Source: Oceaniovalibus sp. ACAM 378 (lineage in GTDB: Bacteria; Pseudomonadota; Alphaproteobacteria; Rhodobacterales; Rhodobacteraceae). Taken from it: a stretch of 64,000 nucleotides of DNA. The stretch's first letter is position 1. Each line of letters begins with the position of its first letter. Below are positions 47,901 through 52,194 of this stretch, one piece after another. A model generated the notes under the pieces. It saw only the letters and a program-made list of their open reading frames with translations, did no database searches and had not been told where the DNA came from. The position numbers were made by a program, and so were the translations under genes. The stretch spans positions 124,001 to 188,000 of the forward strand of contig NZ_VSJK01000005.1 of NCBI RefSeq assembly GCF_008085915.1, read 5' to 3'.

Positions 47901-49912
47901 ACGGGCCGCGCGCCAGCTTTGCGGATCGGGCGACGCCAGACCACATCATCCAGCGCAAAGGCGCCGTCGGGCAAAGCACCGGCCAGACGCGCTGCTGCCG
48001 CGGCCAGTTCCAACGACACCACCCCGGGCAAAACCGGATCGCCGCCCACATGATGATCAGACAGCACGAATTCATCGCCGCTCAGCACGCTGCGGAAACG
48101 ACATTCGCCAAGCGTCGAGATATTGCGCTGCAACAGCGGGTGAAGCGGTCCGGCCTGATCCTTGGCGCCCAAGGACAGGTCCATCCAGTGCCGCTCCCGC
48201 TCGAACGGATAGAGCGGCGCGTGAATCCGGCGGCCCGGTGTGGTCAGCGAGGTTGGCCAATCGTCCACCTGCCCCGCCACCCAGTCCTGCGCCGCCGTCA
48301 GATCGAAATCTGCGCCACTGGCCCCGACGATCACTGCGGCAGGCAGATCGGGCCCGTGGCCTTCAACGGTGGCAATAATATCGTCAGCGCTGTTGCCCAC
48401 AACGACACAGCGCATCGCCATATGGTCGCGCCCCGATTGCAGCGTGAAGGCAAGGTCGCCAAGGGCATCGCCGCCGTCGCGCAAATGCTGCGCAAGCTGC
48501 GCAACCCGCTGCGCCAGGGCCGCTGTGCTGCGCGCCGAAACAGGCAAGACCACCGTCCCGCCGGGCGCAGCGGCCTCGGAGCGAGCGGGCGGTTCTTCCA
48601 GCACAACATGCCCATTGCTGCCGCCAAAGCCAAAAGAGCTGACGCAGGCGCGGCGTGGTGCGTCCGTACGGCGCGGCCAATCCGTTGGAGTCCCTTGGAT
48701 ATGAAATGGCGACCCATCAAGTTCGATCAGCCGGTTCAACCGCGAGAATCCAACATTGGCCGGCCGCCGTTCATGGTGCAGCGCCGCCAGCACCTTGACG
48801 ATTCCGGCAACACCCGCCGCACCTTCCAGATGGCCGATGTTGGTCTTGACCGAACCAATACCGCAGCGCCCCGCGGCAATCGCGACTCCATGATCCCGCG
48901 CCAGCGTGGCGAAGGCTTGTTTGAGGCCGGAAATCTCGATCGGATCGCCAAGGGGTGTGCCGGTGCCATGTGCCTCGATATAATCGACGGTGTCGGGTGC
49001 CACCCCCGCCGCATTATGGACCTGAACGATCAGTTCGGCCTGCGCAGCCGGGTTCGTCACGGTCAGAGAATTCGTCCGCCCACCATGGTTGATCCCGACA
49101 CCGCGGATCACCCCATGGATCGGATCGCCCGCTTTGATCGCTGCAGCCAGCGGGCGCAGCAGTAAAACCGCGCCGCCTTCGCCGCGCACATAGCCGTCTG
49201 CCGCCTCGTCGAAAACGCGCGCCTGCCCGTCTTTCGACAGCATCCCCGCCTTGGAAAAAGCGATGAAATGGTTGGGCGACCAGACGAGGTTGACCCCGCC
49301 CGCCAGCGCCATGTCACATCTGCCATCCTGCACCGCGATCACTGCATCATGCACTGCCGTCATCGACGCGGCGCAAGCGGTGTCATTGGTCACGCTGGGG
49401 CCTCGGAAATCGAAGAAATGCGAAATCCGGTTGGCGATGATCGACAGGGAAATGCCGGTGGGCGTATAGGCGTCAAGCTGTGACAGGTGCTTTTCCAGCA
49501 GCTCGGCATAGTCCCAATGGCACACGCCCATGAAGACACCCGTGCGGCTTCCGGCCAGATCGGAGGCGCGGTATCCCGCATCCTCCAACGCGTGCCAGCT
49601 CATCTCAAGCGCGATCCGCTGCTGCGGGTCCATCCACGCCGCTTCGCGCGGCGAAATGCCAAAGAATTCCGCATCGAACCGGTCGGCGCCTTCGATGAAT
49701 CCAGCGCGGGTGCTGGCGGTGAAATTGCCCTTTCGCGGATCGCCCAGAAGGGCGCTGGCATCCCAGCGTTCGGCGGGCACCTCGGAAATCATCGAGCGTT
49801 CGCCATCAAGCACGTCCCAGAACGCGCCCATGGTTTCGGCGCCCGGAAGCCTCAGGCCGATGCCGACGATGGCGACCGGTGCACGGCGCGGGGAAATATC
49901 GTCCGCGCTCAC
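29936..49912 (-). CDS. Trans-AT PKS, first assembly-line protein (6658 aa), glutarimide-forming
   Basis: Starts directly with a KS. Order: KS1-DH-KR-ACP (Cys180, His620/Asp783, Tyr1207, Ser1361); KS2-B-ACP (Cys1613, Ser2352); KS3-KR-ACP (Cys2586, Tyr3192, Ser3330); KS4-(dead ACP-like insert)-MT-ACP (Cys3573, Leu3907 at the Ser site, Ser4460); KS5-ECH*-ECH-ACP-ACP (Cys4670, Ser5629, Ser5721); KS6-DH* (Cys5965) with no ACP. No AT domains. The first two modules match the warhead modules of glutarimide polyketides, which take a malonamyl starter from an ACP/AsnB pair such as the one at 55.8-58.0 kb. Module 5 is a beta-branching module. The start is GTG at 49912, overlapping the AT-ER stop as GTGA; its end overlaps the FMO start as ATGA. 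The protein ends in half a module by design, since the missing ACP begins the next PKS. Confidence 0.96.
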   Translation of the reverse strand: MSADDISPRRAPVAIVGIGLRLPGAETMGAFWDVLDGERSMISEVPAERWDASALLGDPRKGNFTASTRAGFIEGADRFDAEFFGISPREAAWMDPQQRIALEMSWHALEDAGYRASDLAGSRTGVFMGVCHWDYAELLEKHLSQLDAYTPTGISLSIIANRISHFFDFRGPSVTNDTACAASMTAVHDAVIAVQDGRCDMALAGGVNLVWSPNHFIAFSKAGMLSKDGQARVFDEAADGYVRGEGGAVLLLRPLAAAIKAGDPIHGVIRGVGINHGGRTNSLTVTNPAAQAELIVQVHNAAGVAPDTVDYIEAHGTGTPLGDPIEISGLKQAFATLARDHGVAIAAGRCGIGSVKTNIGHLEGAAGVAGIVKVLAALHHERRPANVGFSRLNRLIELDGSPFHIQGTPTDWPRRTDAPRRACVSSFGFGGSNGHVVLEEPPARSEAAAPGGTVVLPVSARSTAALAQRVAQLAQHLRDGGDALGDLAFTLQSGRDHMAMRCVVVGNSADDIIATVEGHGPDLPAAVIVGASGADFDLTAAQDWVAGQVDDWPTSLTTPGRRIHAPLYPFERERHWMDLSLGAKDQAGPLHPLLQRNISTLGECRFRSVLSGDEFVLSDHHVGGDPVLPGVVSLELAAAAARLAGALPDGAFALDDVVWRRPIRKAGARPVTIETSLAGGADAISFRVREEGQDSAVQGVIRRLADAAPQVVDLAGLKSSLSDRVDAQTCYDRLVQSGVVHGPAFRALKQAMRGDGAVLAQIRLPRRLIPTLDAMPLHPVMLDAAIQAWVALNGGAPGSAAVPFACRRIEVRGPCVPVMWAHLRQIRPAISGAPVREFDIDLCDGSGAVAVAFRGLVLKLVQGGQLAAPPKDDLAHLPDTVTLASGVWQDCRAEPAPAPQVAGAQIWLIGAAADLAETLRAQTGLPIKALTLPDGCEGDAALALFQQAHGLLRDVLRDGVKGPVRILALTGADVADCITAPLVALFKTITLENPRIDGRRVTLFGEITAQRLATVAGVESRVADTHTDLRHTVDGARTVWRPRALTHTGTAPIKIDSQGVYWITGGLGGLGIIFCRWLINRGARRIVLSGRRAALAPALRETLDDLCEGGAQIEYVPCDVADVGALDSAMARIVTDHGPIKGVIHAAGWLDDGYVLTQDSDRAAAVFAPKVAGTINLDRATRDQPLDFMVLCSSVASVFGMAGQAIYGGANAFMDAFAETRAEAVRTGARSGRTVAMGWPLWRDGGMSADPATQEAMNRRLAIDPLPTESGIAALEAALTGDDHPRLTVMHGQPGRIADVLERFGTAPLPVTPRPTVAVVSTGALKHAAIAHLRDILADVLQTDAGRIRTKRKLEEYGLDSIAIVEATTRLEERLGPLSKTLFFEFVDLDGLADHLVAEYSAALSALVQDADVPPAAPLAAPDAKITQRPAQPAKANDDLHDIAIVGLSLHVSGADDRDAFWEMLAQGRDGFEPVPQDRWDNAALHHPERDVLGKTVVGTGAFLRDIDRFDPRYFRISQTEAELMSPEVRLFLQASVEAFEDAGYSRETIARQYGGDVAVIMGSMTNEYDLYGFQNMLMRPSLASGSYTGTIPNMVSYFYGLTGPSYFLDTMCSASSTCIHEAVHMLRAGRCKMALAGGVSLLLHPQKLIATSQEHFTSKSAEVIRGYGLGAEGTILGEGVGAVVLKPLAAARADGDRIHGVIIGSGISNAGVRNGFTVPSPAQQARAIEDAFDDARVDPTTIGYVEGHGSGTALGDPIEIRALTQVFRKYTDDVGICPIGTVKSNVAHLLAASGLAGVAKVLAQMRHGELAPSLHAETPNPDIPFATSPFRIQTTRAPWPHLRDDTGAEVPRRAGVTSIGAGGMNSHILIEEYVPSPRPVSAREPHLFVFSAMNPTRLVAVLDRFTAFLQGAAEDHIGDIAHTLQSGKNELSCRMAFVASDKAEALARIAAFQREGATADCRYAASILDHDPPDDPERLRQDCHAGRLEAVAEAWCAGAAVEWPLLHEGRARRRVCLPAYPFEKVRCWYPEALDAPSVVHPMGARSKLHPFIGENLSDATGLRYSTAIHLSELRDYLFTEGGQPTIVPLVAFDIVAALARIAGLSTCPSVSDLTVSAPPYWRQVRRLDLTVISGAARVVAVDEAGAKHDWIGARLGEAPAQGAPVNPVALRLSAIETVEGAAFYDVLARQKLRFGPFLNVITGLHRLNDGGFFADLAQSPAQQDRFKKNVTCDAPVLGAMVQVLLFAGVDPARIGPVEAGWATAGEVAHVWVRPKAGGGFDIRLLGQTGEELGTVVVPGGAAPVDADRDRVQESTVAGPAHVLRDMAAAILGFEPTDLGLRESFHDLGFDSISLTRFAGEINAAFKSNLSPAIFFECEHIAALSQHLSRHHAAPSTPRPAMAQRATSVMTLRAPPPLPDTRVAIIGMAGRFPQSPDVNAFFDNLLAGRDLTGAYPQKRFPNAYGEEFSSAGFAMHGGFLEDIDKFDAAFFRMSPTEAARLDPQQRILLETAWRMLENAGYTPAELPRDTGVFVGITSLDYADLWRACGHPADGYGATGNSLAMAANRLSHQFDLHGPSRAVDTACSSSLIALLNARDAVASGQCGAAIVGGVNLCLSIDGFAGPHRAGMLSPTGRCHTFGAAANGYARGEGCAAVLLKRVDVALRDGDRILGVIAGGAENHGGRAGALTAPNAKAHARLIAAAMEGLDPASVSCIECHGTGTELGDPVEVNGLRLAFEGTASGPVWLGSVKSNIGHLEAAAGLTGVIKMLMAMDRGELPPTLHADPQNPHIDLTGSPFRLLHARTPWPPGGAPRRAGISSFGFGGANAHVVLESYEGPQGNRAPLPPHDFAPTRFWLPDTRADPRPETLPGSGGAPARLMFTPRWSARDVTAPPSSLRRIAIGCGVDIAPGQGATVVPLDPAGGDMAQQYGEAALRLLALLRGEMQPDQEAPVVIQLAVPAEGDGALFAGLGGMLMSAADEDPRICVHVVQVPQEAGADTVADWLWQGSGAPSGTVARYDQGRRMVQVWDEVPDRAVSPPWRDDGVYLITGGMGGLGRLVAQEIAHSAPGAVLVLTGRRGAGDADVLADLRAAGAVAVYRQVDAANAEAVTDLIGHIVEVHGRLTGVLHCAGVLRDGFIGTKSDTDLDAVLAPKVAGALALKAASAPHAPELFVLFSSLASPFGNAGQADYAAANGFLDALADLPGGTVTSIAWPLWAAGGMRVDAATCAALSRRMGQEPMPTNLGLSALNINAMRGGQIAVVAGDAARMRQFFGDSPTSGPAPPEQSGDTSAPDGVLQRLITVFAQVSGLEESTLDPQCPLEDYGIDSLMITALNNALASVFDALPKTLFFHHLTLASVARHLTEAQPDACRVWIGPAPAPAAAKAHPSHEPIAIIGMSGSYPDAPDLDRFWQNLCDGHDAVREIPAERWPLDGFYEPDPDEAAARGLSSSKWGAFLDGFADFDPLFFRLSPREAAAMDPQERLFLMAAWQAMEDAGYTRQRLGAVAGVEHGGARVGVFVGVTKTGFALHGPFRGQGGALVRPGTSFASIANRVSHILGLAGPSMPIDTMCSSSLVAINTACAELRRGTCGMAFVGGVNLYLHPSNYVELSAAHMLSPTGRCAAFGMGADGFVPGEGVGCIVLKPLSKARADGDRIHALIRGSAVNHGGRTHGYTVPNPAAQRDVIRTALADAGVTADAVGYIEAHGTGTDLGDPIELDGLRDAFAVDAVTQGRCALGSVKSGIGHLEAAAGIAGLTKVVLQMKHAMLVPTLHAARPNPNLDLATTPFVLQRDLAPWPAVRPRIAGVSSFGAGGANAHVVIEEWVETFPVPDTAGPESILLSAMNDARLRDQGVQLLAFLRRQGSGAPTQPVNAAAICTALAGLLDVAAHDIDPEERFDTLGLDLAQFTALAGWIEQTIGRRPTRPEIVEAQTPSGLATLLGGTGVPGPNLRDIAHTLHIGREAMAARVGIVARDTADLARSLDDWLSGRPTQAVILPGAGVREESVLHAALRRWVSDSSVDWVPLRDGGPRRIVSLPTYPFERQRFWLETARPTPDESLRALLDQHRGDATLTAQADALEQCIADVLSASLADLSDAEIAAPFARWTKAARGLLHTRTGPCAASTAAAWARWAAHRASGQTAAQMDLAEVALRALPDILTGRLAATTVLFPEGRQSLVEAVYKQNAVAARFSHTAAGAVSNIVARSATPLRILEIGAGTGGTSEPVFDALTAQADKIAAYVYSDVSRAFLIHAERSYRDRMPGLTTALFNVEVPLNGQDIAPGAHDIVIAANVLHATADIRETLTRVRETMVQGGMLVLNETSAASLFTHVTFGLLEGWWRFTDPEVRIEGTPSLTPDGWRRVLEETGFEWIAGSDAAETRLGQQIVVARAVNAPAARAAERRDAVATLIRPEQVQPDALAHDTIGAAVLQALGDTLNVAPGQIDRHRSFADYGLDSILGAEFVHRLRKTLGVSVDQTALFDFTSAAKLIQHLTIQHPIAKQAPATPPSATCEPIAIIGASGRFARSETLAALWAHLAAGRDLTEPASRFEVTGPGGNHGSFLDAIDRFDAPFFGISGAEATCMDPQQRLFLEEAWKALESAGHGGADIIGSRCGVFAGCSHGDYAEVLGEGAPGQAFWGNTASLVPARLSYWLDLKGPAVAVDTACSSSLVALHMACQSLRAGECDLAIAGGVFVQSTARFFRSANAAGMLSTSGRCASFGADADGIVPGEAVGAVLLRPLSAALAAGDTILAVVAASGMNQDGTTNGITAPSAMSQERLIRQVMEDFAIAPDSIDWIEAHGTGTPLGDPIEFAALSRVFAGRGAEHPLHLGSVKSNIGHATTAAGISGLCKILESLRNQAIPPTLHIAGGNPAIDFTTSPLRPVTEALPWPARAGQIRRAGLSSFGFSGTNAHAVIEEAPVRPALPDDGKPQLILLSARSAESLRVQAQNLSEHLTAQSEQALADVAFTLLVGRRHLAHRLAFVAADRAEAAAALLAWSSGVAADVASAEVVPGDGISPPETPEGADRTAWLNVWAQVFLTGGTPDAAALFATPRRRVPMPTTPLADRRYWGGAGICEPGPEPAPSETGRIRLAAAKQVSVMAQRTSDTKSAKVTLAPLGRTAPAPAGTIHRAEDRGGVRLITLTGPWGVPLSQALRDEMTNAGTNKDLRVVVLCCDKDALGGSGGDIAAVAECALPVIFAAPTGASGGGAGLAMLADFLILGEGAALDDVPAPLTPLAQRLYAARCPTATSDFPGVRRVPAAEVKDAALSLAQEIADAPRAALVLLKRHMRHSAPLTAGDLSPPAAPPVADTRGPVGTARRVDVDSPVVELTLEDSGVAILRMVERAGRNMFTPALMDGLEKAFAALGGLPQAKVVVVTGHDSYFACGGTADGLADLQQGGSRFTDRRIYSLPLDCPLPVIGAIQGHGIGAGWSLGMFCDHAVLAAEAVFHSNYLWFGFTPGAGATMIFPYRLGDDLGREVLFSAREYRGRDIGARATGMVVKPGRAVLDHALGMARTLAREDRSALMAQKAAAAAPLRIRLNEVLPRELAMHDETFVGNDRVRARLIERFGDLPTMKQPTSAAALDATRLRDKVIASLAEDLMIEPGDIRDTDTFLDLGLDSILAVTWVRNLNARFGVDLPATVVYAHPSVGALTGHIATLVGDGAAPRPRPATPKADTPEMRDTVIASLAEDLMIEPGDIRDTDTFLDLGLDSILAVTWVRNLNTRFGVDLPATVVYGHPTVGMLVAHLGSLHPAAIELTSTPAPNPAPIPAPISIAPAQENTAAAPDGAMDIAIIGASGRFPKAADLGEYWANIAAGRDCISEIPASRWVIGEHYDPDPQAPNRTYCKWMGALDGVDEFDARFFNILPREAELTDPQQRLFLQSAWHAIEDAAIDPAALAGGRVGVFAASGPSGYETLISERNSYSLLGNSGSILAARISYLLDLRGPSVSIDTACSSSLVAIAQACEALIAGTCDMALAGGVSVMVGPKIFIDTAKVGMLSPDGRCHSFDAGANGFVPGEGVGVVMLKPLAQARRDGDPIHGVIKGWGVNQDGRTNGITAPNPAAQTALMRDIHARFGIDPEGIGLVECHGTGTPLGDPIEVEGLRDAFRDVGPDHRCAIGSVKSNVGHLLAAAGIAGAMKAMLALEHRQIPPSIQFEVPNPHIPFAKIPFEVARTLQDWPAGRPRRAAVSSFGFSGTNAHLVLEDFTRATRQPGQGPEILVLSARNDARLRDYAARMERFVAADPDLDCGALAHTLQTGRAVMEDRMAFVFSSRSEMLRKLSAVAEGVPLAGVHRTSKNAAPFADDADTRALIAVWLQAGDAARLDKVAALWASGINVTWPKRDTARLHLPGYPFETVSYWATPEVAASPTPLAPATLGQAPDFAEIGRMTRRISRDEPFLLSRGTEGTFSGLFLPEMARRALEQLSDAPVHELCDLIWGRPIERAGGPRDFTVVAMADDVGLLYRIETGAPGTAPCHLGSGVRGPIDAAAREKIEPGGVLPGHDISDAFRVFDGGRGPVPKASVGISALHRDGDRLFARLDNVASGGRLFCPMVLESVWRLLGFFAQGCAGENGAAQLPVQARRIAAFAAVGDGAVVRIARAQQDQRAFDAVVFDRAGAEVLRLEQVGIAPSEHCRDIFMDEETLP
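29939..32524 (-). other. Split module 6: KS-DH* (ACP on the next PKS)
   Basis: KS Cys5965 (DTACSSSL), ECHGTGT, NVGHLLA. The C-terminal about 250 residues have DH-like order, but both catalytic motifs are lost: SRGTEGTFSGLFLPEM in place of HxxxGxxxxP, and PMVLESVW in place of the DxxxQ motif. No ACP follows before the stop. Confidence 0.88.
32668..32847 (-). repeat. Copy 2 of a 180-bp direct repeat (second tandem ACP of module 5)
   Basis: Matches 32944-33123 with about ten mismatches counted by eye, offset 276 bases (92 codons). It encodes the ACP core around Ser5721 and Trp5727. Recent duplication or gene conversion within the module is the simplest cause. Confidence 0.9.
32944..33123 (-). 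repeat. Copy 1 of a 180-bp direct repeat (first tandem ACP of module 5)
   Basis: Partner of 32668-32847. It encodes the ACP core around Ser5629 and Trp5635. The 96 bases between the copies encode the Pro/Ala-rich linker and do not repeat. Confidence 0.9.
36413..39739 (-). other. Module 4: KS-(ACP-like insert)-MT-ACP
   Basis: KS Cys3573 (DTMCSSSL). Between the KS and the usual post-KS linker (LRDIAHTLHIGREAM) sits an about 75-residue ACP-like fold with LGLDLAQFT, so Leu3907 replaces the pantetheine Ser. Then a SAM methyltransferase (LEIGAGTGGTS near 4215, IAANVLHAT, FGLLEGWWRFTD), of the C-methyltransferase type, and ACP Ser4460. No KR, so a beta-keto intermediate is expected. Confidence 0.88.
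39803..42661 (-). other. Module 3: KS-KR-ACP
   Basis: KS Cys2586 (DTACSSSL), ECHGTGT, NIGHLEA; KR TGGMGGLG with Tyr3192 in GQADYAAAN; ACP Ser3330 (DYGIDSLMIT). Expected output is a beta-hydroxy group. The KR motif reads LRD rather than LDD, so stereochemistry is uncertain. Confidence 0.9.
42728..45607 (-). other. Module 2: KS-B-ACP, chain-branching / glutarimide-forming module
   Basis: KS Cys1613 (LDTMCSASSTCIH) with unusual EGHGSGT and NVAHLLAASG. It is followed at about residues 2048-2296 by a double-hotdog-like domain that lacks the DH His (LRDYLFTEGG) and Asp (VLGAMVQ), as in branching B/X domains of rhizoxin and glutarimide PKSs. ACP Ser2352. No KR. Confidence 0.82.
45713..49882 (-). 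other. Module 1: KS-DH-KR-ACP
   Basis: KS Cys180 (NDTACAAS), DH His620 (DHHVGGDPVLP) and Asp783 (LDAAIQ), KR TGGLGGLG with Tyr1207 and an LDD motif (B-type), ACP Ser1361 (EYGLDSIAIV). No ACP precedes the KS, so the starter arrives from a separate ACP. Confidence 0.92.
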
Positions 49913-52194
49913 GCCAGCGGCCCCAGCATCGCAGACACCCGGCGGTTCAGCACCTCGGCCGCACCTTCAAGCAGGCGCAATCCAATCTCATCAGCATGGC
50001 GGGCACGCCAGTCTTCGATTTCCGTGCCCGTGGCAAAGGCGTTGAACGCGCCTTGCGCCGGGCCGCAGTGCACCTGGAAATCCACCTTGTGATCCAAATC
50101 ACCCTGCAAGGCCCATTGCGTCGTATCCTTGAAATACCTGCGAAAGATCAGCGCCATCCGATGCTTTGGCATACGCTCGGCCCGCTCAATCTCGGCCGCC
50201 GGATAGCTGCGCGCGACGTCTTGGAACACAGCGTCCAGATCGCGTCCGAAATACCGGTCTTCGATCTGGCGGCGCAGTTTCGCATCAAGAGCGTCGATGC
50301 TGTCATACTGACGATACAGACCCACAAGGCGTTCCGCCCGCGCCGGAAAGAACACACCTTTCTTCAACACCTGCACCTTCGAGCCAAGCTCGAACATCTC
50401 ACCCGAGGGGGCATAGGCGGTATCGTAGACCGCAATGCCCTGCAGCATATCCTTGACCGCATCGCTGGTGCCTGCCTCGGCCGTGCATTGGTTGATCGAG
50501 CCTGTGACGATGAAATCAGCGCCCAGCATCAAGACGGCTGCCACCGCCTCGGGCGTGCCGATACCGCCGCCTGAGCCCACGAAGATCGGACCGAAATCAG
50601 CGAAACGCCGCATTGCCGCATCCCGCAACCCCAGAATCGGCGGTAGCAGCGCAAAGGGCATCCCCTGATCGGTGTGGCCGCCAGAATCGGATTCGACGCA
50701 GATCGCATCGGCCATGGGCACTTGGGCCAGCAGATCGGCCTCGTCCCGGGTGATCGCGCCCGATTGCAGCAGCCGTGCGACGATGGCTTCGGGCGCTGGG
50801 GCAAGGAATTGCGCCGCCACATCGGGACGCGACACTTTGGCGATGATCCGGTTGGTGGCCCGCGTCACGCCACCGTCGCGCCGCAACCCCTTGGCGCGGT
50901 AGCGTACAAGCGCCTGCGTGACCTCCATGAAGGCCGAAGCCTCAACCATGCGCACACCTTCGTCGAGCAGAAGATCGGTCAAATCGTCCTCAAGGTGGGG
51001 GCGGTTGACATGGGCGATGAAATTGACGCCGAAGGCATCGTCAGCCCCGAGGGCAGCCTTGATGTCACGAACCGCGCTGCGGATTTCATCGCCGGGCAGG
51101 CCCGCCGCCCCAAAGAACCCCAAAAGCCCGGCGCGTCCCATCCGAACGACAAGATCGACCGACGCGATCCCTTGGTACATTGCCCCGCTCACATAGGCAT
51201 GGCGCAGCCCGAAAGCATCGCAGAACCCCCGCGACCCCAAGTTCTCGACGGTGAACCGGCGGGCGCGCGGTGTGTCCGATGCGGCATTACAGAGCGTTTC
51301 GCGCGGCGCGCTGATTTCAGCAGCGGGCAACGGCCCGGCCTCGATCTCGGTTCGCTTGAACATCGGTCTGACGACGGGCGGGCCGTCCGGGCCGAGCTCG
51401 ATCGTATCGCCAAACCTTACCCCCTGCGCCATCAGATAGCGCAGACTGTCCGACCACCTGACAGGTGCCGTGATCTGTTCGATCAACCGGGCGCGCAGAC
51501 TGGCATCGTCGTGCGGGCGCGCAGTGACGTTCGAGATCACCGGCACCTGAAGCGGGGCAAATTCTGTCGCGGCGATATCATGCGCAAAGGCGTCAGCCGC
51601 GTCCTGCATGAAAGGCGTGTGAAAGGCCCCGCTGACCGGCAACATGATATAATGGGTCGCACCCGCAGCCAAGAACGCAGCTTCGCCCGCCTCGACCGCT
51701 GCGCGGCGGCCTGACACGACGATCTGGCGTGGTGTGTTGAAATTGGCTGGGTAAATATCGCTCAGCCCTTCGCGCGCGATCAGATCGTTGATCGCCCCGG
51801 CGTCCAACCCCAGAATCGCCGCCATCCCGCCGCCCGACGCCTGCGCCATCAGCGCGCCGCGCCGCATGACCAGCCGTAGCGCTGGGCCGAACGCCAACGC
51901 GCCGGCAGCAAACAGCGCGACATATTCTGCAACGCTGTGCCCCAGGACAAAATCGGGCACCGCGCCGCCATCTTTGCGGTATTGCAGGTATTTCAGGGCG
52001 TTGACGACGAATAGCGCTGGCTGGGTGAATTGCGTCTGGCTCAATTTTTCGATCGGGCCGCTGCGGCACAATTCGGCGATGTCATAGCCAAGGATATCAC
52101 CCGCTTCCGCAGTATATTGCGGGAAAAGATCGAAAAGTGCTGCGCCCATGCCGAGCCGCTGAGCGCCTTGGCCCGGAAAGAGAATTGTCGTCAT
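49909..52194 (-). CDS. Trans-acting AT-ER didomain protein (malonyl acyltransferase + PfaD-type enoyl reductase)
   Basis: 761 aa. Residues about 1-300 are a malonyl-CoA:ACP acyltransferase (FPGQGAQ, GHSVAEY with Ser87, LVMRRGALM with the carboxylate-binding Arg, SGAFHTPF with His192), which loads all AT-less modules of both PKSs. Residues about 320-755 are a FMN-dependent PfaD/FabK-type enoyl reductase (FVGSGGGIGTPEAVAA, SINQCTAEAGTSD). One AT plus ER is a common trans-AT arrangement. GHSVAEY has Ala where GHSxGEY is usual. The ER has no dedicated module and would act in trans if used. The start overlaps the ABC transporter stop as ATGA and the end overlaps the PKS start as GTGA. Confidence 0.94.
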   Translation of the reverse strand: MTTILFPGQGAQRLGMGAALFDLFPQYTAEAGDILGYDIAELCRSGPIEKLSQTQFTQPALFVVNALKYLQYRKDGGAVPDFVLGHSVAEYVALFAAGALAFGPALRLVMRRGALMAQASGGGMAAILGLDAGAINDLIAREGLSDIYPANFNTPRQIVVSGRRAAVEAGEAAFLAAGATHYIMLPVSGAFHTPFMQDAADAFAHDIAATEFAPLQVPVISNVTARPHDDASLRARLIEQITAPVRWSDSLRYLMAQGVRFGDTIELGPDGPPVVRPMFKRTEIEAGPLPAAEISAPRETLCNAASDTPRARRFTVENLGSRGFCDAFGLRHAYVSGAMYQGIASVDLVVRMGRAGLLGFFGAAGLPGDEIRSAVRDIKAALGADDAFGVNFIAHVNRPHLEDDLTDLLLDEGVRMVEASAFMEVTQALVRYRAKGLRRDGGVTRATNRIIAKVSRPDVAAQFLAPAPEAIVARLLQSGAITRDEADLLAQVPMADAICVESDSGGHTDQGMPFALLPPILGLRDAAMRRFADFGPIFVGSGGGIGTPEAVAAVLMLGADFIVTGSINQCTAEAGTSDAVKDMLQGIAVYDTAYAPSGEMFELGSKVQVLKKGVFFPARAERLVGLYRQYDSIDALDAKLRRQIEDRYFGRDLDAVFQDVARSYPAAEIERAERMPKHRMALIFRRYFKDTTQWALQGDLDHKVDFQVHCGPAQGAFNAFATGTEIEDWRARHADEIGLRLLEGAAEVLNRRVSAMLGPLA

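Noticed and set aside
44945-49165. Very long plus-strand open frame (about 1406 codons) antisense to the first PKS
   Set aside because: It mirrors the PKS coding frame in high-GC DNA, its translation is rich in Arg/His/Gln with no domain, and the opposite strand has continuous PKS motifs.
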